64,000 nt of DNA. Origin: Siphonodentalium dalli. Taxonomy: Eukaryota > Mollusca > Scaphopoda > Gadilida > Siphonodentaliidae. A program made the position numbers and the translations under genes. Every line of letters starts with the position of its first letter. The stretch's first letter is position 1. Under the pieces are notes generated by a model. That model was not told the origin of the DNA, ran no database searches, and saw nothing but the letters and a program-made list of their open reading frames with translations. Below are positions 1-9,500 of the stretch, one piece after another. The stretch spans positions 31,312,342 through 31,376,341 of the forward strand of contig CP136069.1 of assembly GCA_032622095.1 (NCBI GenBank), in the 5' to 3' direction.

Positions 1-133
1 GGAAATCGCTGCTATCCATCAGGTATCTGTCATTTCTGTTTCGACATAAATAATAAGAATCTGGAAAGCACTGGTGAATGAATGTAATTATGCTTTCACT
101 TATGAATTGTCTCCATCTATGTCAGGAAAATGT

Positions 134-265
134 TGAATACATTGGCCTAACAATATTTACCTTGACCTTGTAAGCCAGTGCATTCTCTTACATATGCAAG
201 GCTCCCTATGGGAGACTCGCATATATAAGAAAATGCACTGGTACAAGGCCTTTAATGCTGCATGG
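134..265. mobile_element. TTAA-B fragment (B1)
   Basis: Right part of a family B element: spacer TTGACCTTGTAAGCC, then a hairpin with CTCCC/GGGAG inner arms, then TTTAATGCTGCA. The outer terminal repeat is missing; family C begins directly at the TTAA at 266. Confidence 0.65.
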
Positions 266-690
266 TTAACCCTTTCAGTGCCAGGGGCCGATCTCATCGG
301 CCCTAATTTACGGTCTGTAAAATCGGCCCTAAAAAAATTTAAAAAAAATTTTTTTTTTTATATATATATATTTTTTTGGGTTGAATTTTGTTTGGGTATG
401 CTTAAGCATGCTATAGCGTAGTATTCATAGTAATAATTTTGATGCCCATGAAAAACGTAAGATTCCCTGGCACTAAACCTACTAAATAAGTCTGTTAAAG
501 AATATAAGAAAAAATTATTAAAATTCTAAAAAATTCTAAAAAATAATAACAAATGATGAAAAATTGTTAGGCCAATACATTCTCTTATATTTGCGAGGCG
601 ACCTATGGTCGACTCGCATATATAAGAGAATGCATTGGCACAGGGTATATGGGTTGATACAAAAAACGGACCTGGCACTCAAAGGGTTAA
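266..690. mobile_element. TTAA-C long form (C1)
   Basis: It begins TTAACCCTTTCAGTGCCAGG and ends GGCACTCAAAGGGTTAA, with TTAA at both edges. It carries one 67-bp hairpin (about 573-638) and AT-rich filler. Target TTAA plus CCC ends is the pattern known for piggyBac-type elements. No transposase is present, so it is non-autonomous. Confidence 0.75.
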
Positions 691-795
691 CTCTTTCTAT
701 ACTAAATACTCATTAGGTCGTTTGTTGAGCTTATTACTTGAATATTTCCCACCAATGAATATAAATTCTTTTCAACTTTTATTATCTTTTTGTCT
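687..795. mobile_element. TTAA-D fragment (D1)
   Basis: It starts TTAACTCTTTCTATACTAAA, using the same TTAA that ends C1, and keeps the internal TTTGTTGAGCTTATTA segment. The SINE replaces or interrupts the rest. Confidence 0.55.
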
Positions 796-917
796 GGCAG
801 ACTCCTGCTCATATATCTGTAACGTTCGGAATTCGAACCAGTGTTGCCATCACTGGACCGCTGATGTTGGCCTAATGCACCATGAACCTTAACCGACTGA
901 GCCACCAGGCTCCCTGC
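796..917 (-). mobile_element. tRNA-derived SINE (head)
   Basis: On the - strand, GGGAGCCTGGTGGCTCAGT carries a pol III box A (TGGCTCAGTCGG, 893-904) and box B (GGTTCGAATTCC, 828-839), spaced as in a tRNA. It does not fold into an intact tRNA and runs on into other sequence, so it is a SINE head and not a tRNA gene. It lies within a family D fragment. Confidence 0.7.
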
Positions 918-923
918 ATAGAC

Positions 924-1279
924 TTAAAAGGTGTACTGTACACTAAATCGGACATTTATGGAACCATCTCCTTTTATACTCAACAGAATATATGCAACAA
1001 ATGAATGAATTTTAGCCATGGATTAGTGCAAAATACCCCTGTGTGCTCTATGAGCGATGCAAGCAGTATGGTAATTATGATAAAATTTAATTTATGACTG
1101 CAGTCATAAATTCATTTTCATTATAATTACAATGTTGTTTGCACATCATTCATAAAGTAAATGAGTGTGTTTTGCACTCATCCATGGCTCAAATTCAACC
1201 ATTTGTTGCATATATTCTGTTGAGCATAACAGGAGATGGTCCCAAAAATGGCCGGATTTAGTGTACAGAACCCCTTTAA
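924..1279. mobile_element. TTAA-I fold-back element
   Basis: TTAAAAGGTGTACTGTACAC at one end is mirrored by GTGTACAGAACCCCTTTAA at the other. The inverted repeat continues through ACCATCTCC/GGAGATGGT and Ile/Met-like AT-rich arms to a central ATGACTGCAGTCAT palindrome. TTAA flanks both sides. One copy seen. Confidence 0.7.
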
Positions 1280-1308
1280 GACACACAGCTATAATTATGG
1301 AACTTTAT

Positions 1309-1762
1309 TCCACACCATTGACGTGAGTCACATGTATTCAACGGAATCCCAGCCATTGAATACATATTAGTGTATACCTCTAGTGGAATACAAGCTGGAA
1401 CTATTCTTGTTGACGTTGTCGCCAAAGAAAGATGACGTACATTACGTCGATCATCCGCTTCCGGTGATCCCCCCATAATTACTGGTTATTTGTCAGACTT
1501 AAATCACAATAAAGGCAGCTATAGTAACAATGAAGGTTACATTCATGGATTGAACTTATCTGACTGAACGGTGTAGAATAAATACAGAACACAACTTGCA
1601 TCATAATCTCGAATCTTTTATCGAACTCGTTGCGGACAGTGCAAAGTTATATTTCGCTCGAGCTACGCTCTCGCGAAATATATCCTTGCGCCATCCGCAA
1701 CTCATTCGATAAAAGATTTTCAATTAAGATGCGCATGGTGTTCTGTCTATATAATCAATGAT
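1309..1762 (-). repeat. Repeat H, copy 1 (inverted)
   Basis: Reverse complement of 4752-5192. It includes a fold-back portion whose arms contain GAACACAACTTGCATCATAA and TCGATAAAAGATT around a TTTCGCTCGAG/CTCGCGAAA core. Class not determined. Confidence 0.75.
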
Positions 1763-1987
1763 GAGTTATGAGCAATTAGTCTCTACCAACTCACAATATT
1801 CTCTTTAATTTACATTATCAGGGTTGAGATAAGCAGTTTGGACACATGTTATTTGTAGTTATAACCAAAGAATTCAAAAAGTCCAAAAATATTAAGCTTC
1901 TGAATATTTGGGGTTCCATCTTGTGATGTAGACAATCTTCAACTATTTTTGTGAATTTATTTCATTATCACTTTTATATCTTTTTAG

Positions 1988-2131
1988 ACAAAAGATTCTG
2001 ACACAACTCGCTTGGAACAGGAGGTAGCTCTGGCCAAATCAAAGGAATCGGAAGCGGAACTGAAATTTATGACAGATGTACAAAATCTGAAACAGGAAAT
2101 GGATGACATAAAGAAGAAACACGAGACACAG
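1988..2131 (+). CDS. Gene 1, internal exon (coiled coil)
   Basis: This exon has 48 codons with no stop. It is bounded by a pyrimidine-rich acceptor ending TTTTTAG and a donor CAG|GTATGA. It starts and ends in phase 0, so upstream exons must lie before the window. The translation (TKDSDTTRLEQEVALAK...DIKKKHETQ) is rich in Glu, Lys and Gln with spaced Leu and Val, as in an alpha-helical coiled coil. It joins in frame to the exon at 4002. I do not recognise the family; the only functional statement supported is a coiled-coil structural protein. Confidence 0.75.
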
Positions 2132-2588
2132 GTATGATACTCATTACATGGATAGTTTTCGACAAGAGAAAAGGATTTTTTTTTTCGTGTTATTAATGAC
2201 TGTGTCCAAATTATCATAATTTTTCTATGTCTAATAATCTACTTTGTAAATAGTTAGTTTACAAGTTCCACCACAAACTTGAGATTTTGCAAAACATTTT
2301 GAATTTTTACAGATATGTTGGCAATATTATTTGCGAACTTGGTAGCTCACCTTTTAATGTTCAGCAGGCCTCCTGTCCTTCAGATCACCTTCCTCCATTA
2401 CATTCTCCTTCTACACAAGATGTGATGATGTCATCATTGAAGATGTCATCATTGCCAGTCAGTATGAAACATGTGAATATTAACAATTGACTAATATTGT
2501 GGAAAGTTAATCATTAGTTTACCTGATATTTTTTGGCCCAGAATCGATCATTCAATTCCGGAAAGTAATGGTTTTTTTTTTTACCCTG

Positions 2589-2960
2589 TGCCAATGCATT
2601 CTCTTATATATGCGAGTCGACCATAGGTCGCCTCGCATATATAAGAGAATACATTGGCCTAACAATTTTTTATCATTTTTTTTAAATAAATGTTTCTGAC
2701 AATTTTTAGGACATAAAATAAAAAAACATCCATTACCCTGCAGGGAGCCCCACACATATATAGAAGCATATAGAAGAGTGTCGTCTGCTCATGTTTGTCT
2801 GGGGCTCTGTATGGGTGAAATTATAAAATTGTTAAAGAATACAAGAAAAAATTATTAAAATTGTAAAAAATTGTTAGGCCAATGCATTCTCTTATATATG
2901 CGATGCGACTTATGGTCGACACGCATATATAAGAGAATTCATTGGCACAGGTAAAAAAAA
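2589..2960. mobile_element. Pair of A/C-type hairpins, degraded element
   Basis: Hairpins with the CGACC/GGTCG inner arms lie at about 2590-2660 and 2878-2945, in mirrored orientation, separated by AT-rich filler. The terminal TTAACCC repeats are gone, so the family cannot be decided between A and C. Confidence 0.6.
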
Positions 2961-3315
2961 TCCCGACTGGGAAAGTAATGGTTTCCAGTTATGAGGACTA
3001 ATTAAATCTAAATTCTGACTGGAAGCTTGTGCACAGCATAGGAACTGACGACACCCAATTAAAGCTTCCACACTCTGTAATCGCATGAAAGAGTTTTCAC
3101 TTTTTACATTTTTGCAGGGTGTTAATTTTCACCACATAATTCAACACCCATCATCTAAAAGTGATATTTGAAGAAGAATTGAGCATTTATTTCAGTCGAC
3201 AAATTATAACTCTGGGTATGGAATGTTTACGACGGTAATGACTTCAAAGCACAAAAAAACTGTCAAATCTACTTTTATGTTTTATATGCCAAATTGTGTA
3301 AGCATGGCTAACACC

Positions 3316-3548
3316 CAAGCCTTGAAATAGTGTGCCTGTCATTTGCAGAATGAGGTCCCCAGAGGGTGAATTTAGTGATGCTGCCCCGCATAGCGGGCTA
3401 GCATCACCAAATTTACCCTCTGGGAACCTCATTCTGCTTACACCTCAGCAGAATGAGGTTCCCAGAGGGTGAATTTGGTGATGCAGCACTAAATTCACCC
3501 TCTGGGAACCTCATTCTACAAATGACACACACACTATTTCAAGGCTTG
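3316..3548. mobile_element. hAT-like E1
   Basis: Ends are CAAGCCTTGAAATAGTG and its inverse. Flanking CTAACACC (3308-3315) and TTAACACC (3549-3556) agree at 7 of 8 bases, as expected for the 8-bp target duplication of hAT elements. The body is two nested inverted copies of GAATGAGGT..CCAGAGGGTGAA. No transposase. Confidence 0.75.
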
Positions 3549-4001
3549 TTAACACCACCCAACAATAATAGATGTGAAAACTTTTGCTGGCATGCCAATA
3601 AAATAATAATGATTCTTTTCCCCATGTTCGAATAGAAATTTCGTAGAGGTTCACTTTTGTGCCACCCTTTTCTCATAACAACACAGCATCTATGATCCAT
3701 TTCTGTCGCTCTGGCTGAATATCTTGCCTAATTTATAACGTAGAGAAATAATAGGACTACTTTGAAATACCCCTCATTTTGTGTTGAAATTTGGCAGCAT
3801 TGAAAATATGTGCACCGAGAACGGGATATATAACTGCCAAAACCTGGATATAGCACCGAACCACATTCAAGTGATTACAGAGTGTACCTTTAGGAAGCAT
3901 CAATGTCAGGATTTTTTTTTTTTTTCTTGAAAAGCGGGCAGTTTTAATCTATGGTTTGGGATCATTGTCATTATTTTTAACAAATCGTTGTGTTCCGTCA
4001 G

Positions 4002-4181
4002 GTTGCATCATTGAAGCTTGATACTCAGAAAATTGATAAAGAAAAAGAGCAGGTTTTCAACGAGCTAAATATACAGGTACAGAACACAGAAAAGTACAAA
4101 CAGAAATGTCAGAATGTCCTCAAGGAACTCGAGACTTATAACAGGGATATCAGTAATGTTAACGAGATGATGCTAATTAAG
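4002..4181 (+). CDS. Gene 1, internal exon (coiled coil)
   Basis: This exon has 60 codons, acceptor TTCCGTCAG and donor AAG|GTAAGA, and is phase 0 at both ends. The translation begins VASLKLDTQKIDKEKEQ and ends NVNEMMLIK. It continues the heptad-like, charged helix of the preceding exon. The ATG at 3990 is upstream of the splice site and is not a real start. An intron of 1.87 kb separates it from the previous exon; that intron holds TTAA-B/C-type hairpins and one hAT-like element. Confidence 0.75.
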
Positions 4182-4751
4182 GTAAGATTCATATTCTTTA
4201 TCTATTTGCTTCTTATGACAATTTTCTCTTTCCATCGTTTTAATATTGCCCCTAGATGTACTGAAACAAACATTTCATGATTGCATTTAAACATTATGCA
4301 GTTTCGTTGTAATTTGCAATTAAACTTCATTACTTTAATATGTACGTTTATTGATTCTGTGATCAACTGACAGTCTACTCTATAAAAAGAGTTGGAAAAA
4401 ATAAATTAATTCTCTTCAATCCTGACCGGGATAGGTGTTAGGTATACAACCAGCTGGTGTTCACATTTTCACACTACCCTGTTCATACTCACTGATTTGT
4501 TCAGAAATGTCTTTTTTGGTGCAAATTGTACCATTACAGTAATTAGAATGTTATATTTTTGTCTCTAAACTTCTTAAGAATTTTCAGAGACAAAAATATA
4601 AGGTTCTAAGTAATGAAATTGTTTAGTTTGTGGAAATGGATAGATTTGATACTCGATAGACCTGCGACAGCCTGCGTCATTTTAACCTCCAGATAGTATA
4701 CAATGCAGTGTATATTGAAGAATTTATTTTCGAAATAAATCAGCGCAAGTT

Positions 4752-5192
4752 ATAGACAGAACACAACGCGCATCTTAATCGAGACTCTTTTATCAAATGA
4801 GTTGCGGATGGGGCGAGGATATATTTCGCGAGTGCGTAGCTCGAGCGAAATATAACTGCGCTGTCCACAACGATTTCGATAAAAGATTCGAGATTATGAT
4901 GCAAGTTGTGTTCTGTATTTATTCTACACCATTCAGTCAGATAAGTTCACCTTCATTGTTACTATAGCTACCTTTATTGTGATTTAAATCTGACAAATAA
5001 CCATTAATTATGTGGGAATCACCGGAAGCGGATTATCAACGTAATGTACGTCATCTTTCTTGGCGACAACGTCAACAAGAATAGTTCTGGCTTGTATTCC
5101 ACTAGAGGTATACACTAATATGTATTCAATGGCTGGGATTCCGTTGAATATATGTGACTCACGTCAATGTGTGTGGGATATATTCAAGTATT
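4752..5192 (+). repeat. Repeat H, copy 2
   Basis: Second copy of repeat H in opposite orientation, 3 kb from the first. It contains the fold-back part at 4752-4922 and a single-copy part (ATAGCTACCTTTATTGTGA... to GACTCACGTCAATG). It lies in the intron between exons 4002-4181 and 6524. Confidence 0.75.
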
Positions 5193-5879
5193 TCAAGAAA
5201 AATAATTAATTTCTATTGATCATAAATGTGATGAGATAATAGGAGATATTTGCAGCTTTGCACCCTTGACACTTCACTGACACGAAGGCAATCATATTAA
5301 ACTGATTTTTTTTTTTTCAATCATACAGAACAGTTCGGAAAAGTAAATGACTGAACATGCATAACAATGAACTAACCTACTGATAGTCTAAGTCCTTGCC
5401 ACTGCATGTCTAACTCATCCACGCATCCAATCACATTGAAGGCAGTATAATGTCTGAATTAAAGAATGAACATATCATTATTTTATTTTAGATTCCGACT
5501 TTTCCGAGATTGATGGGAACTTCAAAAGAGCCAAAATAATTTCTTATTTCCGCCATCATAACTTTAGACAATGAAATGTTGGAAATCGGAAATAGAGCAT
5601 ATAGTGTGGTGACGGAACGGAAGTATTTTTGCAAGCGCAATAACTCTATTATTATTATTTTTGCGTTAACTTGTCACATGTTCGGATATAGACTAGCGTC
5701 TTATGCAACATTACACGTGCATTTGCTTAATTCTGCTCAATTTTTCCGAAATTAAATGAAGAAATAAATGGTGTAACCAACGTTCAAAATAAAAATGCAT
5801 CTCTCGACCGATTTCAAATCGATTCATTTGAATGATTTTGAAACGAATCGAATCTCGAACTAGTCGGAGTCTATTTTAT

Positions 5880-5945
5880 TTCCTCAGGATGAATAATAGA
5901 CCATTCCAATGTATGGGAGAATCCATTTGGTGAAAAAAGGGTTAA
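5880..5945. mobile_element. TTAA-D fragment (D2)
   Basis: Right end only: AATAGACCATTCCAATG, GGGAGAATCCATTT, AAAAGGGTTAA. Confidence 0.55.
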
Positions 5946-6523
5946 AGTGTGATTACTATATATTTTGAAACTTCGTATGTACATATATATATCCTTTATA
6001 GACTCGAAAACGGCATAACCGATTGAGCCCAAACTTCCTATCTAAGGGTAAAAAGCCACGGGAAGTGTCATCGGACCATTCGCCCTTCAACTACCACCGT
6101 AATGGGGATTGATGGGTTAAATACTTGCCGAAATTTTAGAGTTACTTCGCCTACATCATGGGGGGGGGGGCTAGCATAATTTGGTAATTTTTGAGTTTGT
6201 TCGTAATCATACCGTTATTGACGTCATCGCCAAGAGGCTTTATCTGTATGACGTCATAAGGGTGCGCTGCTTGAACGGGCGACGTCATTGACCCTGTAGG
6301 ACGTGTGGGTAGTGCCTGTACGGGGTTATCTTGAAAAACAAAAATAATGGATCGACCAAAGCCATGGGACCAATCCCGCCAGTGGCGGGCTAATCTGCTT
6401 ACTATATAAATTGGGCCATTGCATGCAATTGTAAATAACTAATCAAAAGGGAACGATATACAGGTGATGAAATTAAATTTCCAGTTATATATATATTTTA
6501 TTTCACGTTGAGTTATTTTTTAG
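5946..6523. other. Intron sequence without recognised repeats
   Basis: Non-coding intron sequence of gene 1 with a G10 run at 6161-6170 and several TGACGTCA-like pieces around 6218-6300. Nothing else could be supported. Confidence 0.4.
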
Positions 6524-7199
6524 GACTCTGAGATTGCTCGCTTGAGATGTAAGGTCTCAGGATACGAGAGAGCTACAGCATCATTGAACGCTTCGTTCAA
6601 CAGAGATATGTCTGCTGGCGTTCAGCCTCACGATGATTCACACCAGTCACACGGAGTGCTCGACCCAAACACGGTCTCACAATTCCTACAGCAGACAAAT
6701 CAACTTAAAGACATGTCCCTAATCTCAAACAATAGCATGCCAGGAAACCCGAATGACACGCAACTGTCTGAGTGCAGTATGGAATTAACGAGTATCCAAT
6801 CGAATTCTCCGTCTGTCAAAATAACTTCATTCAGTGCACCACAGTCACCGCAAGGATTTAAGAATGGGAACGTTATGATGATGCAGTCGTCAATTGAACG
6901 TGATAATAATTCTTTGATGACACGACTTGTTTCCTCTCACAACGAAGCGACCGATCTGTCTCAGAAAAAGTTAGGTCAGCCACTGCGGCCTGATGATGAT
7001 TCCATCCTTAATGCTTCTATGAATTCAGACGTTAGTGTTGGTAGCGGAATTCGTGCCGGGAACTTGCGACACGGTAAGCCACCTGTTGCTTATAATAATA
7101 GACAGAGGCAGACGGCAGCCAATGTTCCTCATTCTGATAGGATTCCTGGGAGATTAAACGTTAACGGGGATGATAAATTCATCGCGTTACCTCCATCAG
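6524..7199 (+). CDS. Gene 1, large exon with alternative 3' end
   Basis: The acceptor is TTTTTTAG and the exon begins GAC TCT GAG (DSEIARLRCKV), so a short coiled-coil tail is followed by about 200 residues of low-complexity, Ser/Asn/Gln-rich and probably disordered sequence. The frame is open from 6524 to 7285. A first donor, CAG|GTAAGT, ends the exon at 7199 in phase 1. A second, identical donor 75 bp later would end it at 7274 in the same phase and add 25 residues. Joining either end to the exon at 9188 completes a GAT (Asp) codon. The ATG at 6542 is internal. Product unrecognised. Confidence 0.75.
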
Positions 7200-7284
7200 G
7201 TAAGTTATATGATAGGATTCTTGGGCGGTTAAACTTGACCGGGGACGATAAATTCATCGCGTTACCTCCATCAGGTAAGTTATA
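7137..7284 (+). repeat. In-frame 75-bp duplication carrying a second splice donor
   Basis: The segment starting GATAGGATTC at 7137 is repeated at 7212 with few differences. Both copies end in CCATCAG|GTAAGTTAT, giving two donors exactly 75 bp (25 codons) apart. The repeated peptide contains GRLN...GDDKFIALPPSG. A decayed third copy is recognisable at about 8071-8092 and 8285-8313, split by a family D fragment. Confidence 0.85.
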
Positions 7285-7410
7285 AAGTTATCTCCCGGAA
7301 ATAAATATTTCGGGATACTTTATGGAATCTTTAGACTTGCCATTTATTTTGACTTCCAGATGATAACTTTATCTATAGTTATTTTAATGTTTTCAAATAA
7401 AGTATGTGTA

Positions 7411-8032
7411 TAGGTGAGGTCCCTCTTTACACGGATAGGTGAGGTCCCTCTTTACGTGGATAGGTGAGGTCCCTCTTTATGTGGATAGGTGAGGTCCCTC
7501 TCTATGTGGATAGGTGAGGTCCCTCTTTATGTGGATAGGTGAGGTCCCTCTTTATGTGGATAGGTGAGGTCCCTCTTTATGTGGATAGGTGAGGTCCCTC
7601 TTTATGTGGATAGGTGAGGTCCCTCTTTATGTGGATAGGTGAGGTCCCTCTTTATGTGGATAGGTGAGGTCCCTCTTTATGTGGATAGGTGAGGTCCCTC
7701 TTTATGTGGATAGGTGAGGTCCCTCTTTATGTGGATAGGTGAGGTCCCTCTTTATGTGGATAGGTGAGGTCCCTCTTTATGTGGATAGGTGAGGTCCCTC
7801 TTTATGTGGACAGGTGAGGTCCCTCTTTATGTGGATAGGTGAGGTCCCTCTTTATATGGATAGGTGAGGTCCCTCTTTATGTGGATAGGTGAGGTCCCTC
7901 TTTATATGGATGGGTGAGGTCCCTCTTTATGTGGATAGGTGAGGTCCCTCTTTATGTGGATAGGTGAGGTCCCTCCCTCTTTATGTGGATAGGTGAGGTC
8001 CCTCTTTATGTGGATAGGTGAGGTCCCTCTTT
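7411..8032 (+). repeat. 25-bp minisatellite, 25 copies
   Basis: The unit GTGGATAGGTGAGGTCCCTC plus TTTAT is repeated head to tail. I counted 25 copies of GGTGAGGTCCCTC. Variants are few (TTACAC, TCTATG, one CCCT insertion near 7975), so the array is young. It lies directly after the duplicated exon end of gene 1. Confidence 0.95.
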
Positions 8033-8084
8033 CTGATAGGAATCCATGTTGAATAAGTATATCTATACTGATAGGAATCCAGGG

Positions 8085-8284
8085 AGATCACTTTCTATAC
8101 TATATGAATTCTCCCATTTAGTTATAAAAGTATACAATGGAATGGTTTATTATTCATTTGGAGGGATGTTAAGGATATATTAGCAGACAACAGCCAGACA
8201 AATGATAATACAACTGTAGAAGAATTCATTTTCATTGCTGGGAAATGTTTAGATAATAAGTTCAACAAATGGCCTAGAACGATT
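8085..8284. mobile_element. TTAA-D fragment (D3)
   Basis: Left half of family D (CTTTCTATACTATATGAATT to AATAAGTTCAACAAATGG). It divides the decayed third copy of the exon-end duplication; an intact copy has a TTAA at the matching place. Confidence 0.55.
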
Positions 8285-8694
8285 CATCTTGTTACCTCCA
8301 TTAGGTGGGTTCTGTGTTATGTTAGGGATGAGTGTAGAGGCATTATGTTGACAGATTTTTGAGTTTTGAAAGTGTATTTTGAGTTTTGAAAGTGACTGTA
8401 TAGTAATTATGAATTATTTGGATTATATCTGGGACCAGACTAGAGCTTTCAATTTGGGAGAAGTTACTTCTCCTTGTTTGTTTATTAGGGAGAAGTGGAC
8501 TGTTATTAGGGAGATGTAACAATGGCTGAAGTTCAATTTACACCCTTCTATGGTCCAATAAGTATTATGCAACACAAAAGCTCATCTATAAAACCATTAT
8601 AGTGAGTAAGAACACCATTATAATCAATAAATATATATTAAATATCCATACTGGTGGTATATGGCAAATATATATATTTCCTGTGGGACAAAAC

Positions 8695-8813
8695 TCTGGT
8701 GAAAATTGGCAGACGGAACCCGAATTTGAACTTGACCTGTATTTTGTGCTAATAAATCCACATCCATTCAGTTCAGACTGTCTAAAGTTATCATCTGAAA
8801 ATGAAAATTATTG
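8695..8813 (+). repeat. Repeat N-related fragment
   Basis: GAACTTGACCTGTATTTTGTG, read with its flanks, matches 39365-39450, which belongs to the 'GGGCCATAACTC' type repeats. Confidence 0.5.
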
Positions 8814-8814
8814 A

Positions 8815-8988
8815 GAGCCTCACATATAGAAGAGAATGCACTGGCTTACCAGGTCAAGGTAAATATTGTTAGGCCAATGTATTCTGTTATATATGCGAGG
8901 CACCCTATGGGCAACTCCCATATATTAGAGAATGCATTGGCACAGAGTTTTTGCAAAATTTCAGGAAGCTCCAGTTTGGAAGGGTTAA
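8815..8988. mobile_element. TTAA-B, left-truncated (B2)
   Basis: Second hairpin and right end (GGAAGCTCCAG...AAGGGTTAA) are kept; the left hairpin is cut in the middle of its arm. Confidence 0.65.
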
Positions 8989-9187
8989 TATTGCAATCAA
9001 GTTGACACTTATTATCACTTTTCATCAATTAGTGTAGCCATTGACGAAACAGTTTTACTGATTTACATTCTTGAATCTGCAAAACAGGTTATGCCTTTTT
9101 CTCGAATATTTTGCCTCACTCCATGAAAATGACAGTTTAAAATATAACAGGGCCATTTAACCAGTTTTGTTTGTTTCCCACACACAG

Positions 9188-9293
9188 ATCCAGTCACAGC
9201 CGTAGGGGTATATGATACAGCTGATAATGGTGTTGTTCGAGCAGAGATGGTTTACATCCAGCCAGCATCAGTTGCAGCCGTTCCTGAATCTTC
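9188..9293 (+). CDS. Gene 1, internal exon
   Basis: The acceptor is CCCACACACAG and the donor TTC|GTAAGT. The exon enters two bases into a codon and leaves with two bases (TC) of the next. The translation PVTAVGVYDTADNGVV... is not coiled coil. The phase agrees with both neighbours, which is the main support for this 106-bp exon. Family unknown. Confidence 0.7.
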
Positions 9294-9319
9294 GTAAGTT
9301 TATCAACATGTTGTTCGAC

Positions 9320-9500
9320 GAAATTTAGCCTTATTATCAACACAAAGCCTCTTGATTTTAGAGTTATCCATCTTCATCCGCAATTTGGTCTGCGACCATC
9401 GGCTTGTCAACTTTTTACTGGGCCACTAATAAGTCTCGATGGTGAAAAATAATAGATTAACTCTGAGCTTTGATAGGTGGGTTCCTCTACTCGAATCAAC
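9320..9500. repeat. Repeat L half
   Basis: AAAAATAATAGATT and CTGAGCTTTGATAGGTG match the right arm of the fold-back repeat at 42178-42533. The homology stops at 9500, which marks the 5' junction of the LINE. Confidence 0.55.

Noticed and set aside
815-917. Functional tRNA gene
   Set aside because: Box A and box B are present but no complete cloverleaf can be drawn, and the unit continues into other sequence, as in a SINE.
1984-2217. Open frame on the - strand overlapping the first exon
   Set aside because: It is the antisense shadow of the exon at 1988-2131, which has proper splice sites and matched phase on the + strand.
7411-8032. CRISPR-like repeat array
   Set aside because: The 25-bp units touch each other with no spacers, and the context is an animal intron; it is a minisatellite.
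9470-9500. ATG at 9470 as the real start of the LINE protein
   Set aside because: The first codons fall in repeat L; homology to LINE proteins begins after 9500, so the start is accidental.
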